A stretch of DNA of 64,000 bases from Amoebophrya sp. A120 (lineage: Eukaryota; Sar; Dinophyceae; Syndiniales; Amoebophryaceae), in contig CAJINV010000003.1 of assembly GCA_905178155.1 (NCBI GenBank), forward strand, positions 1,359,557-1,423,556. The letters run 5' to 3'. The position numbers were made by a program, and so were the translations under genes. Below the pieces are notes generated by a model. The model saw only the letters and a program-made list of their open reading frames with translations. It was not told the origin of the DNA and made no database searches. This document shows, in pieces, positions 1 to 11,585 of this stretch. Every line of letters starts with the position of its first letter. Positions within the stretch are counted from its first letter, which is position 1.

Positions 1-236
1 GGCTGGCGAGTCTGGTGCGCGTTTTTGCATGTTGAGGTGCGAGCGGTGGATAGCCGGTGGGCTTGGTAGCCGCTCGGGCCGATGTAGCGCTAGCAAATTC
101 TGGTATACTATCCCTCCGCGACGATGGCTGGCGAGTCTGGTGCGCGTTTTTGCATGCTGAGGTGCGAGCGGTGGATAGCCGGTGGGCTTGATAGCCGCTC
201 GGGCCGATGTAGCGCTAGAAAATTCTTGTATATCAA
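1..236. repeat. 125-bp tandem repeat, two copies visible
   Basis: A unit of about 125 bp starts at position 1 and again at 126 (both begin GGCTGGCGAGTCTGGTGCGC). The copies differ at a handful of bases, and the second decays after about 236. The array touches the window edge, so more copies may lie to the left. No convincing reading frame runs through it. Confidence 0.85.
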
Positions 237-264
237 CCCTTTGGTGTTGTACGTATATCATGGG

Positions 265-1877
265 GCCTGTAGTTGGTAGCAACGAAACCGGAAGTAAAAC
301 GAAAATCCCCGAGGGGCCCAGAGCCTGGACGAACCAAGCCGGATGCGGTCAGGGTTTCCTGCACGTCCCACCGATGCAGCCCAGAGGAAGGTCATGTCAT
401 CTTTTTCTTTTCTTGGTGCGAGTAGAAAATGTGTTTTCTCAGTTCCGCTACAATATACGGCCCCAGATTGCTTCGCATGATACTTATCAACATCGATTTC
501 CATGTTGTCATAATCCTACTTCAACCAGGTCAACATCTGGATGGTGACGCGCCGGCGGACGGGCAAGACGCTGGGCTGGTGCCAGACGGAAGTGGTTTTC
601 CTGCCTGCCACGTCAGGTTCTGTATTTTGTTTGTGGTCCTCGAAGTGTTGCTGCATGTTCGTGTTTCTACTAAGTTGATCCTGGAAAAGAACTGACCCTT
701 CGTTCACAAGTGGCTCGTTTTTGTGTCAGTTTCCAAGTTGAAAAATAACCAGGTCGGGGGCTGCCGGAGTGCGGTCGCTGAAAAACGATGGGTTTCCGTG
801 CTCGGAGCTGCCGCAAGCGTGACAGGTGCTGTAATAATTATCCATTTCTAACAAGCAGGCTGGCCATGTGCATGTGTTTATCTACCATGAAGGCGTAGTT
901 ACAAAAGCAAAGTATTCTTCATGCAGAAAAAAGAAAAACATCATCACCCAGGACCGGCGCCAAAAAATCATCGACCGGATCTGGTTTAACTCAGGGGACC
1001 GACGACCCGGCTGGACACGCCCCGTGCGTCACTCTTCAAGGTCCTGTATTCTATTTTTTTTTGTTGAAGGGTGCAACTTTGTATTGCCTCTCTAGTGCTG
1101 TACTTGTTACATTAGCGATAAATAACGCCACCGCGGTGCCTACAGATGAAGTCAAAGTTTCTGCATACGCTATCGTCAACACCTATCAGGCACACGGGGA
1201 GGGCGGAAAACGCAACATTACCCAGTAAAGCGTGGAGCACGAGCAGGGGTTCGTGGAAATTCCCAGAAATCATGAACGTGGCCCAGGAACTCCTGCGGGT
1301 CTTCGTGCGTCGGCGCCCAGGTTGATAAATCTTCCTCTTGTAGTTCTCGGGCTTTCGTTCAGAGTGTCGATCGATGGCTCTGGTTTGTTACTCTACGTTT
1401 GATGCGCACTACACGTCTTTGATCTACAACTACGCAATCAGGAGCGACGCCAAGGTTGTCCGAGAGGGACGGGGCGGATGGGCGGACTTGTGTGCCGCGC
1501 CCGTGCAGCCTCTGCGTGGCCCAGGTCAGTATTGCGTTTTCGCTTCTTGTCCTGGTGATCTAAGCTTAGGGTGAATAGATTACGTTTTTTCGTTTCGCCA
1601 TGATTACTCATTAGAGCAGGATTAGCACGCACAATAAACTTAACAGCACCTCTGCCGCACGCAGTCCGACGGAGACCACTATGCGCAGGGAAGTTTTCAA
1701 GCAGGACGACATCCCCGTGGCCCAGGTTCTGTATTTTTGCTCATTGGACGACTAGATCTAGACCGTGTTTTTACAGTCATTCCCAGTCAAAACCGAGCAG
1801 CATATTTCAACCGACAATTCGCCAGGACCGCCATCAGCAGAGTCGAACCAGGGAGGGCAGGTGGCCCAGATACCCAG
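265..1877 (+). other. Exon-like segments of an unresolved gene
   Basis: A series of 60-175 nt segments, each bounded by AG on the left and GT on the right, looks like short exons: roughly 265-406, 529-616, 753-825, 952-1040, 1146-1320, 1442-1524, 1665-1725 and 1787-1877. Several read as plausible protein, for example 529-616 (VNIWMVTRRRTGKTLGW) and 952-1040 (DRRQKIIDRIWFNSGDRR). Many donors carry the similar context CAGGTTCTGTATT or CAGGTCCTGTATT. The phases do not chain cleanly from one segment to the next, and 1146-1320 has an in-frame TAA in its best frame. The exons may be mis-bounded, the gene may be decayed, or the similarity may mislead. I do not recognise a family. Confidence 0.25.
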
Positions 1878-2623
1878 GTACTGAGATCAATTTTTACTGT
1901 CTTTGCCTAGCAAAAGCAATACTTCAGAAAACGAAAACGCGTATTAGCACTCCCTCTGTAGGTATCAAAAAACCTGTTTGTTTCCTACGCAAGTCAACAT
2001 GCGTCATGCACATGACGATTGTGAGGTCGGTCTCTGCATAAGCACACTTCGGTTAATGCGAAAGACGAACTTTGATCAAGTTTAGCAGAATAACGAGAGA
2101 GTGTAGCTACACGACTACCTGTTTTCCTTGCAAGTTTCTTGCAAGTTTCCTTTCGCATACACGCCATTACGCAGTCCATCGTTTTTCAACCATTGCTGAG
2201 AATGCAGTGCTTGTTACAGGACTTCGCTTTATTCCTACTTGCCTCCATGTCAATTCTCTTCCTCCTCACACGTCCGACATAGGCAACGAAGTTTACCTCG
2301 ATTACCCTATTCTCTTTGTGTAGTAGGTTCTTTCTGACTTCGGAAAGTCACGATTTCAAGCTTGTAGTGCACCTCTGTTCTACTTGAGTGTGACAGAAAG
2401 AAGAGACGAGAATGAGACAAGCAGGTGGGTGGTTGCGCGTTGCCTTGCCGCACTCTGCACCAACCACGAAATTCTCAGATTCATTTATACGCGCATTACT
2501 GTAATTATCAACACCAGGCCGCCACAAAATAGACGCGCGACCACCAGCAAGCGTAGGTCACCAGAAGGGAGTTCGCCACCCCCGCTGGCGTGTTTTGATA
2601 TACCAGAAAGAAAGTAAGATAAG
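1878..2623. other. Intergenic stretch, nothing identified
   Basis: AT-richer sequence with only short unconvincing frames. It precedes the start codon of the transporter gene and presumably holds its promoter and 5' leader. Confidence 0.5.
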
Positions 2624-5600
2624 ATGCCGGCGCCCGCCGGTGATGCGGCTACTGGAGGTGGACCATCTCCTGCATTTCCGGCACCAGGGGGCACAGGCAC
2701 TTCGAAGCCGACCGAAGTGTCCTGGTCCGTGGCGACTCGGTTGACTGTGATCACGGCCGCTATGTGCAGCAACGTTTTGCTGATGAACGTGACCCGGGGA
2801 GTGTTCACGGGGGACGACCACTTTCGGTATCCGCTTTTTGTCACCTGCATTCATTTTCTCACCTCGTGGTTCTGCGCCTGGCTGTTCCTCCGGATGCGTT
2901 GGCACATACCGAAGCAGCTCAAGCAGCTACGAGGCGGGGGTGCGTCCCGAGCAGGAGCTGCTGCTGGTTCTTCTGGCCTTGTCACAACGTCGCAGGCGGC
3001 CACGGTGCTAGGAGGAGCGACATGCACCACGGGAGGACCACGACCTACTGGAAGCGATGAGGGCAACATAAACGTTGCAGCGCCCAGCAGTGCATCGGAG
3101 CAGGTCTATCCAGCAGCAACAGCTGCGTTCTCGTCGGAAGACCCTGGCATACCGGATACGATGGACATTCTAGAGGAGGACGAGTCGCTTTTGAGCGACC
3201 TGAGTCGCACCGGCGGCTTCGGGAGTGGACTGGAGCTAGTTCACCTGGTTTCCGGGGGTGCTGGCAACAATAAACTTTCTGACCAAAGTGGACAACCGCA
3301 AGGCGAACTACAACTAACGCAGGAGTTCAACAATGCGAAGATTACGAATCCCGCGGCAGTGCAAGCGCCTGGTCCTAGTACGAGTGCTATCGGTTCCTTC
3401 TCCTGGACGTTCCTCCGACGCCAGAAGCGGGAGCGCACGATTCCCTTCGGGCTCACCCACCGGCAGCAGCTCCTCCTCATCGGCCCGCTGTCGTTCTGCG
3501 GTGCGGCCAGCATCGCGAGCAGTAATACGGCTTTGCTGTTCTTGTTTCCGCACGTGCACGAGCTGTTGCAGCAGTTGTGCCCGGTCTTCAACCTTTTGCT
3601 GCAGCGCACCAGCAAGAACTACCACGTTTTCGTCTACTTGGCCTTGGTTCCGATCATCATCGGCAGCATGCTGTGTGTGAAGGGAATCTCCCAGCAGTCG
3701 GACGAGGGCCTTGCCAGTGGGACGCAGCAGACCTCTGGTACCGCGGACCTCCACCTGCACCACCCAAACCGACCAGCCTCCTCGCCTGGCGGAGTCCTTG
3801 ATTTGTCAAAGGAGGCGGAGGAGGCCCATGCGGCCATGGACGTTGCGATGGCAGATGCCAGCGACGCATCCGGGGAGGACCTGTTTGTTGCGACGAAAAT
3901 GTTAGGCGCATCCGCACTTCTACCGCGCGGTAATGAAAGCACGCTCTGCTTTGCGGTCATGCGCACAATCGGGGAGGTTCCGCTGCTCGGGTCGTATTTC
4001 CTCGGAACTGGCACAGACTCATCTCAGGTGGCACGGACTTTCTGCTCGTCGGCCGACCAAGTGATGATTTTTGACACGACCCAGCTTAGGGACCTGCTAG
4101 GGTTTTTGCTTTCCGTCGACATGGTCGCCATGCTGCAGAAGACGGCGAGTTCTACTTGGCGAGTTTTTGCCGCAATGTCCTTCGAAGCGCGGTGCGGGGT
4201 TATCCTGAGTAAAAACGTACCCACACCAGAGTCAGGATGGGGATTTTGCAACACAAACCTAGGAGTTTTGTGAGTCACGCATGACAAGTTGCAGTCCGTA
4301 GTGTGGTGCAGGTTCGCAAGGCCAGCTGCGTCAGAAATCCATCTGCTCATCCTGTTCACAGCATCACAAATTCCAAAACACGATCAAAAATGGCTCTCAT
4401 GCGGATGCGCATTACAAGTCTTCCTGTCTTTGCAAATCTGCATTACAACTCTGGTGTGGGTACGTTTTTCCTCAGGATAGGGGTCGTCTTCTCCCTGCTC
4501 GCGTGCTTCTTCCGCGCGTTGAAGCTGGTGTATCAACTGTAAAAATGTCTGGGTCTGGAAGATTCTGACACTTGTCATGCACGTTTTGCATGAGCCATGA
4601 TGTCTGTGATGCGTACCCTAGCAATACAGATTTTCTGAGGGCTTCTTGATGCCTATTCCGCATGGCAAATGCCTTCTCAGCGTAGGAAAAATTGCTTTCC
4701 CGTTGGTACTCATGCAATACAGATTTTTTTGGAATCCAAATGCAGCATCACAAGTTGCATTCTTCCAGACCCCGACATTTTTACATTTGATATGGTGACG
4801 CAAGAAATGATACTGTGCGGCGAAGATGTAGGAGACACAGTAGAGCCTGCGATAGCGGCGCAGCAACTTGTACAACCTGTAGGTGGAACTAGCAGCACAA
4901 CAACCTCCACTGCACAGCCTCCGCCACACCCCGCTTCGCCGACGAAGAAGCAGTTGCAGTTGGCTACGAAGATTCACGCCCTCGACCCGCCGAAGAAAAC
5001 GTCCGTAGTGTCGAACTCTGTTGCGGTCGAGGGGACGGCCGGAACAATCATTACCGAAGGCAATAGCTCAAGTTCACCAAATTACAAACGTGGTACGGAA
5101 GTGGAGAACTACCAAAGTTCTGTCGTTTCCACCCGAGCAAGCGGACAGGGAGGTGCTACACTTACGCGCGCGACCACCACTTCTCCGATCGAGTCTCTGA
5201 CTCTGCCTTCAAAAGAAGCCGACCGGATTCGGCGGCGGCGCATGGCGCAGCTGATTGCCCACATCAAATCGTTGGACTCGATTTGCCTGCTGTACTACAG
5301 CAGCCCGGTGAACGCATTTCTGCTGGGGGCGCTGTCCCTTCTGTGGGAGGGCGTAACTCCATTCTGGCAATTCTGCACTTTTTCCTTGCACGTCCGCACC
5401 TACGCATTGATCCTGGTGTCCGGCGTGATAGCGGCGGCGTTCAACATCTTCTCCTACCTCCAAGTGCAGATGTTTGGCGCACTGACCAGTGCGCTAGTCG
5501 GGCAGGTGAAAGTGCCCTTTTCGCTCGGCATCTCCGTCCTGGTTTTTTCCCGACCCTGTTCCCCGTCGCAGGTAAGCGGGATTGCGCTTTCGGCCCTGGG

Positions 5601-5946
5601 CGGCATGCTTTACTTCGCTGCAAATCGCATGACCAAGAAGAAAACTACGGTATTAGCAGGCAGCCCGGGCGGGGACGAGAATGAGAAAGTAGATAGCACA
5701 ATGAATGGCAACACACTCGGAAAAAATAAGATGAAGCGCGTGCAGCTCCTCGACACAACAAATCCAAAGCAGATGAAGGCCGAGGGCGAGACCGGGGAGA
5801 TCAGCCGCCAAAGTAGCGCTTTTGTCGCGCCCGTCCGTACGTGGAGCAAGTACTTCGATCGCGACGGGTTTGTCGGCCAAGTTGTGGGTCAGCTGGAAGC
5901 GCAGTGCGTACGAGATTCGCAGTTTGACCCTTCGAAGCATGACTGA
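2624..5946 (+). CDS. TPT/nucleotide-sugar-type membrane transporter, 3 exons
   Basis: CDS join(2624..4200, 4485..4530, 4798..5946), 923 aa. The protein has about ten hydrophobic helices in the order expected of the drug/metabolite transporter superfamily, triose-phosphate and nucleotide-sugar branch. Helices lie near residues 42-65, 73-93, 282-310, 312-330 and 335-356, one spans the exon 1-2-3 junction (GVVFSLLACFFRALKLV), and four lie in the last third. Family members usually have 300-400 aa. Here low-complexity Ser/Thr/Gly-rich loops of about 180, 150 and 150 residues separate the helices. Both introns are introners (family A at 4201, family B at 4531), and removing element plus duplicated target keeps frame and rebuilds a helix. 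The middle exon is only 46 nt. The substrate cannot be read from sequence. The start is the first ATG of the long frame. Confidence 0.7.
4201..4479. mobile_element. Introner, family A (transporter intron 1)
   Basis: Begins TATCCTGAGTAAAAACGT followed by ACCCACACCAGAGT and ends with the reverse complement (one mismatch). The 5-bp target GGGGT is present at 4196-4200 and again at 4480-4484. Removing 284 nt restores CGG TGC GGG GTC GTC TTC. No border choice that keeps frame gives GT-AG. The interior matches, in reverse-complement orientation, the element at 11662. Confidence 0.93.
4531..4792. mobile_element. Introner, family B (transporter intron 2)
   Basis: Begins TATCAACTGTAAAAATGTCT with GGGTCTGGAA after it, and ends with the matching inverted repeat TTACATTTGATA. 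The target duplication is TGGTG (4526-4530 and 4793-4797). Excision gives AAG CTG GTG ACG CAA in frame. The interior is the reverse complement of the element at 34719. Confidence 0.93.
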
Positions 5947-6926
5947 GGGTTGATGCATGACAGATGCGTAGCAAGCTCAATGCCCAGACATTTTTTCCCT
6001 ATCGAGTTCTCTGTTGTACAAAAATTTCGTCTTGAAAAAAAGCACTGCATCCTAGAAATTGATTCGGTTTTGACCTTTTGGTCCTGTACAATGGGTTGTT
6101 GAAACTACACATAGATTGTGGACAAGTACTAACGCAAAAACGCAATATCTTTCTGTAAAATAAACGTTTGTAGTACTGCGCATGTTTCTACTACTTCCAC
6201 ACTTGCCGGCGATAGATTCACTACACAGGATTCAACTTTTTCCAAAGACAAAGAAACGACATGACGGCGTATATTGCCGTGCACGTGCGGCTCAGCAGCT
6301 CTAGTTGCTCCTAAAAGGGTGAGTTCTACCAGCACAGCTTGAGGGTTTTGTGTCCTGCCGCGCTGCTGTATCCTCGAGAACCTGACTGTGCTCATTTTTG
6401 CTTCAGAAGTGCAAGTGCACCCCTCGTTTAGAAAAAAAAATGCTTTCTGAGTCGTTGCGCAAAACGTGAGTCGTGTCAGTTTCACAACGCTGAGTCGGAT
6501 TTAGAGAAATGATTTCGTGCGAGCGTGTCAAACCGTCGGACGAGACTTTCCCAAGGAAGTAACTAGGCGCTAGCGCTCAGAGAGTAGCGAAAAGAATTTT
6601 TTATCGAGATATCCCCCTTCCTTCGCACAAATCAGGTAGGAAAATAGTGTTTTTTGAAGCAAGTAGAAGCTCGTTGATTTTTTTTACACATCATGCGGAA
6701 TTTGAACCTTTTGGCTGGCGGAGGGCTTTGGCCCTGCAATCGGCAGTTATAGAGCGAACTCTTTTTCTTGGTTGGAAACGAGGACGGTCCTCGTAAAGTG
6801 CTTCGTATGTACCACAGCTGTTCGTTGGCTCCCGCGTTTGATGCCAAGCGCAAAGCGCTAACGTCGCGGCGGTAGTTCAATTTTCTGCTGTTGGGCGGGC
6901 ATAAACACGTCAGCGCGCCCTTGCAG
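5947..6926. other. Intergenic stretch, nothing firm
   Basis: The 3' flank of the transporter. Short frames occur on both strands but none has coding character. It may contain upstream exons of the small gene whose 3' exons start at 6927. Confidence 0.4.
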
Positions 6927-7583
6927 GAACCGTCAACCTGTCCTGCTTGTTTAACGTCGACTGGCAGCGCCAGTACACCGGCATCACGGACCCGAGAGAG
7001 TCCGTCGGTTCAGCAGCTGCGGTCAGCGAAGATCGAAGAAGCAAAGTAAGATCAACTATACAGAGCAAAGGCCTGTTGTAGCGGAGAAGTTTATAGCGCC
7101 GGCGCCGACAGAACTGTTTTTATTCCGGTTCCTCGCAAAAGCACAACGAGTACCGGTACCGCGTCGAAGAACGATCACAGGCCGCGAAGAAGGAGATAAC
7201 TCCTTTCCCAGTTGAAACAATGATGTCATCACCGAAGTACAGATACTAAGCCACGAAAGTAAGCAGTTCCTTGAACTGTGATCGCATCGCAGGTGCTGCA
7301 CATACGTAAAGTTTTGTGGGCAGCAGAGCTGCTTTTGGGCGGCAACAGGACCAACAAGCCATCAAGCGACCACGGGACGGCGTGTGAGTGGAAAGCAGTG
7401 GCAGCGAGGTGTGCTGTCATCGCGAGACTCGAGCCCGTCCGGCCTGCAAAGCAGCACTGCACACCTTACTTCTACCGAGGTACCTATCTGCAGAAGCAGC
7501 AAGACAAAGCGCTTTGATCCTTCCCCCGTCCCGTTGAGAGCTTTGCAGGGGCACAGCGGAGACAGCGGACCAGGTGGTTCTAA
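6927..7583 (+). CDS. Possible 3' exons of a small unknown gene
   Basis: Three segments chain in phase with canonical splice sites. Segment 6927-7045 reads NLSCLFNVDWQRQYTG, 7293-7479 reads VLHIRKVLWAAELLLGG, and 7549-7583 ends at TAA. Acceptors are TTGCAG, TCGCAG and TTTGCAG; donors are GTAAGA and GTACCT. The first segment needs one base from an upstream exon that I could not place, so the 5' end is unknown. No family is recognised. The correct chaining of phases is the main reason to take it seriously. It could also be transcribed non-coding sequence upstream of the coiled-coil gene. Confidence 0.35.
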
Positions 7584-7685
7584 TTTTCAGTGAAGGAAGA
7601 TAAAAACGCGGCCGCTGATTTCCCGTGGTCGTAGCCGGTCTCCTCTGCATCAGTAAAAATTGACCGGCTCTTTCTGCCCAAAAAG

Positions 7686-10600
7686 ATGCCGGACCACTAT
7701 GAGAAGCTGCTCCAGCGCGTTGGGGAGCTGGAGATGGATCTGGGCCAGACGGTGGCCGCCAACACGCGTCTCGCGTCCGACGTGCAGAGCCTGCGAAAAG
7801 TGCACCAGGAACTCGTCGACGCCTACGATCGCATGAAGACGCAGCACGTAGCCGCGAAGCAGGCCCTGTCGGACGAGAGGCAGCGCTACAACAAGCTCGA
7901 GCACGAATTTTCCGCACAACTGAACGAATGGCACGACAAAATGCTGCACAAGGCCAAGGAGCTCGAAGAATTGCAGCAGATGCCCGACCCAGCAAGGGAG
8001 ATAGAAATGATCAGGTAAAACTGGAATTTTCATTACGCTAAGTTGCTTTCGTTGTCCTCGAAATAGCGGCTTTGGAAGCACCTACTTCTTGATGGGATCA
8101 TCCAAGACGTTTTCGTCCAATTTTCGTGTCAAAAAATTTGAGCTCGGTGGTTAATGGTGATGCATCGTTGATGCGAAAAGGAAAACTCACCTCAGGTTAA
8201 AGGTGTCAGAAGAGCTTGAAGGGCCGTACCTCGAGAAGCTGGAGCAAGCAGAAAAGCGTGCGGAGCTAGAGCAGCGGAAGTTCAACGATGCAAAACGGCA
8301 GATCGAGGTGTTGAAGCTGGAGCTGAATCAGAAGAACAAGGAACTCCTGTCTTTTGAGGAGGACACAAAAGCCCGGCTGGACGCGCAGCGCCAGCTCTAC
8401 CAGGGCAAGATCGATTCCCTGCAAAGTGACTTGGACAAAAACACACAACTGGCCGGGACCACGACCAGCCTGCGACAGCAGGTGTATGAAAGGTAGCTGA
8501 AAGTACTTAGATGATCATGATGTCGACATTGTTTTTTTGGATCAATTCGTGCTCGTCAGGATAAGGGTCGCAGTGGATGTGGTATCAAAGTCGTGCCAGT
8601 CAGGATTATCTTTCTATGCAGGATGCGATAGGAGATGTTTTGGTTTACATAAGTGCAATCACACTCATCTGCAGGGCCGCGAAGAACAAAGCGCTGCTAG
8701 AGGAACTCGAAACCGCGGAGGTTCGGCATAAAGAAGAAGTCGAGGATTTGAGAAAAACGGTGGCCAGTGCGCAGGCCAAGACGCGGGAGATGGAGAGCAG
8801 CACGCGCGAGCTGGAGGCAGCACTGCAACAGCAGAAGCGCGAGAAAGAGGACCTCAGCACGAAGCAGTTGCGTTACATAGCAGAAGTGGACCAGTCTCGC
8901 GAATCTCTTCTGCGACTCAGGCATCTCCAAGACACGGAGGCCGAGCGGGAGCGCGCACAGACCGAGTTTGCGGGCCGGCTCAAGCGAGCAGAAACCGACG
9001 CGGAGCTACGCAGCAAAGAAATTGAGGTACTAGGGTTCGGAATGTTGTGCCTGGGCGAGGCACAGCATGAGCACGCTCCGATGTACTCACAGCACTGTTG
9101 CAAACTGCTTTTTAGTAGTCATCTCTCTTTCTCACAGGTAAAAGACGAGGAGATAAAACGTCTCAAGGCGCGAAGCGAACAGTTTCAGAAAGAAAGCGCG
9201 GCAGCCATAACAGAAGCTGATCAACGTATCGCCGCTCTTCCTTTTCGTTTTTTTCAGTTGCTGCTTTTGGGTTGCAAAGATTTGATGTTCACCTAAAGAA
9301 ATAAAAATCAATCTTACGTGCACGTGGCGACACGCAACATGCATTCATTCTTCATCACAGGCATTGCGGATGCAGAATTGCAAGTCACAGCGGAAAAAGA
9401 CGCAACTACGCACGCCCTGGCCTCATTGAAGAGCGAAGTAGAGCACCTGCGCACCCAACTCCGCGATAAGGAAAGCACCTACACCAAGGACCTATCCGAG
9501 TATGAAAACAAGCTGGAGGCCCTGACACGCGAAAGCCATCAGCTAAAGCTCACTTGCGAAACCGAAGAGAAGGTACTGGTTTTGGACGATTTTGTAGTTT
9601 CATCCGGTCGATGAACAGAAAATTTTCGGACTACAGGCGAGTATAATTTACGAAAACCTCCACTTGCATCATCGACATTTGCGGTCGTGTTTCCTTTTGG
9701 TGATAAAAACCAAAAATTCATGTAACTTCTCCAGCGCGCTCGCGATAATGACCGGAAAGCGCGCGAGTACGACAGTTTGGAACGGCAGCACTACGACCTC
9801 GAGCGGCAGCACCGGGAAGTCAGCAGTGCGCACGCGACGCTGAAATCTACCAACGATGCCGCGGTGAACGAGAATCGGAAGTTGGTAGAAAAGCTGGAGG
9901 AAGTAAACCGTCTGCACGCAGAGAACCGAAGACGAACAGAAACAGACAGCGAAAAGCAGGTGAGACAAGTGGTTTTTGCTTTACTTGTTGTTATGTCAAC
10001 CTTATTTGATGTGTTCAACAACATTCATTGAAGAAGCCAGCGGCAATATGGTGGCAGTACGTATCTATGTATCTGTGAGTTCGTTGTACAGTTTGCCCAT
10101 ATCCTTTATTTGCAGAAGTCACTCCAATTTTGTTTCTCCAAAATGAACCCCGCAGATGGAGACTATCAAGGCCACGCTCCAGCGAGCGGAGAAGCAAATA
10201 GATGAAAAGGAGAAAGCCCTCCATCGCGTCAAGGACGAAACAAAGCAGCTTGCTACCTCGAGTATACTGTTCACTTCTGTTTACTCCGTGTTTGTCCTAT
10301 TTTGTATCTATGTATGTTGTTGTCGAAGTTCGCCTTTGGGAATACTATGCTACGGTCGTGCCTCCTGCCCGCGAAGAACGCACCTCGCCCGCGGTGCAGC
10401 TCACCCGTGGAGCCTCACATGCTATATCCTCCCCGACGACCACAACTGCAGGTAAAAAGAAGATCGAGGGGCAAAAGCAGAAGACGAAGCAGCTGCTGGA
10501 CCGGTATACGAGTATGGTCACCGAGAAGGAGCAGGCTATCCGCATCGCGGAAACGAACAAGAAAAAATACGAGCTGCAGATGCTTCAGGTCCACAAACTC

Positions 10601-10786
10601 CTGAACGATCCCATACTAAAGGAGCACTTGCAGCCGAGCTTCGACCAAAATCTGGGCGTCTTCAAGGAGTTGCAGAACCTCCGCGACTGCCTGAACGACG
10701 CAATTTACAATCCCTCCGCAACAGTTTCGCCCACGACCGGGGTAAAGGAGCCGCCCGGGGCGCACAACGCCGGCGCCATGTCGTGA
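7686..10786 (+). CDS. Long coiled-coil protein, 8 exons
   Basis: CDS join(7686..8014, 8196..8492, 8675..9026, 9138..9225, 9361..9572, 9735..9959, 10156..10261, 10452..10786), 647 aa. All seven introns are ordinary GT-AG introns of about 110-200 nt, with no introner. The protein is almost entirely predicted coiled coil, rich in Glu, Lys, Gln and Leu with heptads throughout. The short segment joining exons 1 and 2 (IRLKVSEELEGPYLEKLEQ) resembles the EELE-GPY segment of CEP83/CCDC41-type centriolar appendage proteins, but I hold that only as a hint. The tail is Pro/Thr-rich and probably disordered. A structural role at a basal body, cytoskeleton or vesicle tether would suit such a protein; the sequence does not decide. 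Confidence 0.85.
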
Positions 10787-11585
10787 AAGTACCTCGTCCT
10801 ACTTTCTCCGCAGGCCGAGGAGCTTGACTCCAGAGAACTTTTTTCTCTCGACGCCCTAGCTGGTAGTTTAGAGAGTCACTTATACCTAATATACGCAGAA
10901 AGCAGTTTGAAAACAGGCAAAGTTGAAACAGAACAGAACCTTTGCAGCTTCGCAACGCAAGCCGCGCCACCGCTTGCTAGAAGTGCTTGAGAACTTATTT
11001 GATTTTTCGCAACTTGATGAGAACTTCGTCAGGATGAAATCGATTTTGATTTCGCAATTGATTGTTTTTGAACTTTACGCAATGGAGCCGCGAGCTCAGG
11101 ACTTGAACAAGTCCCCAGACCAAAAAAGAATGACCAAAACGAACAGCACGGCAGCGCCAACTTAAAGGTGGTATAGCGATGCAGTCACTTTTGCTACAGC
11201 GGAGTTTGCTCTCATTGTGGTCGGCGATATGTCGCTCGCTCGATCCGTCGACGTGATTTTTTTTCGCTGTCGTGTCGATCCAAACAGCGGGCTACGCGAC
11301 AAGATCTTCACAATGGACTTCATGGAAGAGATAAAGATCATGCGGCTTGTGCGAAAACAGAGCCTAGCGTAGCTTTGTAATTTTCTTTTGCAAAATAGTG
11401 CTTTTTTTCGAATCTGCAGGTCGTGCTCTTGAAACGTCGCACTTCCTCCCATTTTACTTTATGGCTATATCTTTTTATTAACTTTTTACACATATTACAT
11501 TGTACGAACAACACATACGTTCGGAAGTAGTTGGCCAGCATACGTAGCAAAAATAGACGGAAAATATTGAAACCCCCCAACCAGC
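10787..11585. other. Intergenic stretch, nothing identified
   Basis: About 0.8 kb between the coiled-coil gene and the next ATG. A frame at 10923-11165 (80 aa) has no neighbours in phase and no coding look. Confidence 0.5.

Noticed and set aside
1146-1320. Stop-codon reassignment suggested by one TAA in an otherwise open exon-like segment
   Set aside because: TAA, TAG or TGA end other well-supported genes here (TAA ends the rhodopsin and purH), so wrong exon borders are the simpler explanation.
10923-11165. 80-codon frame downstream of the coiled-coil gene
   Set aside because: Isolated, no splice partners in phase and no recognisable domain.
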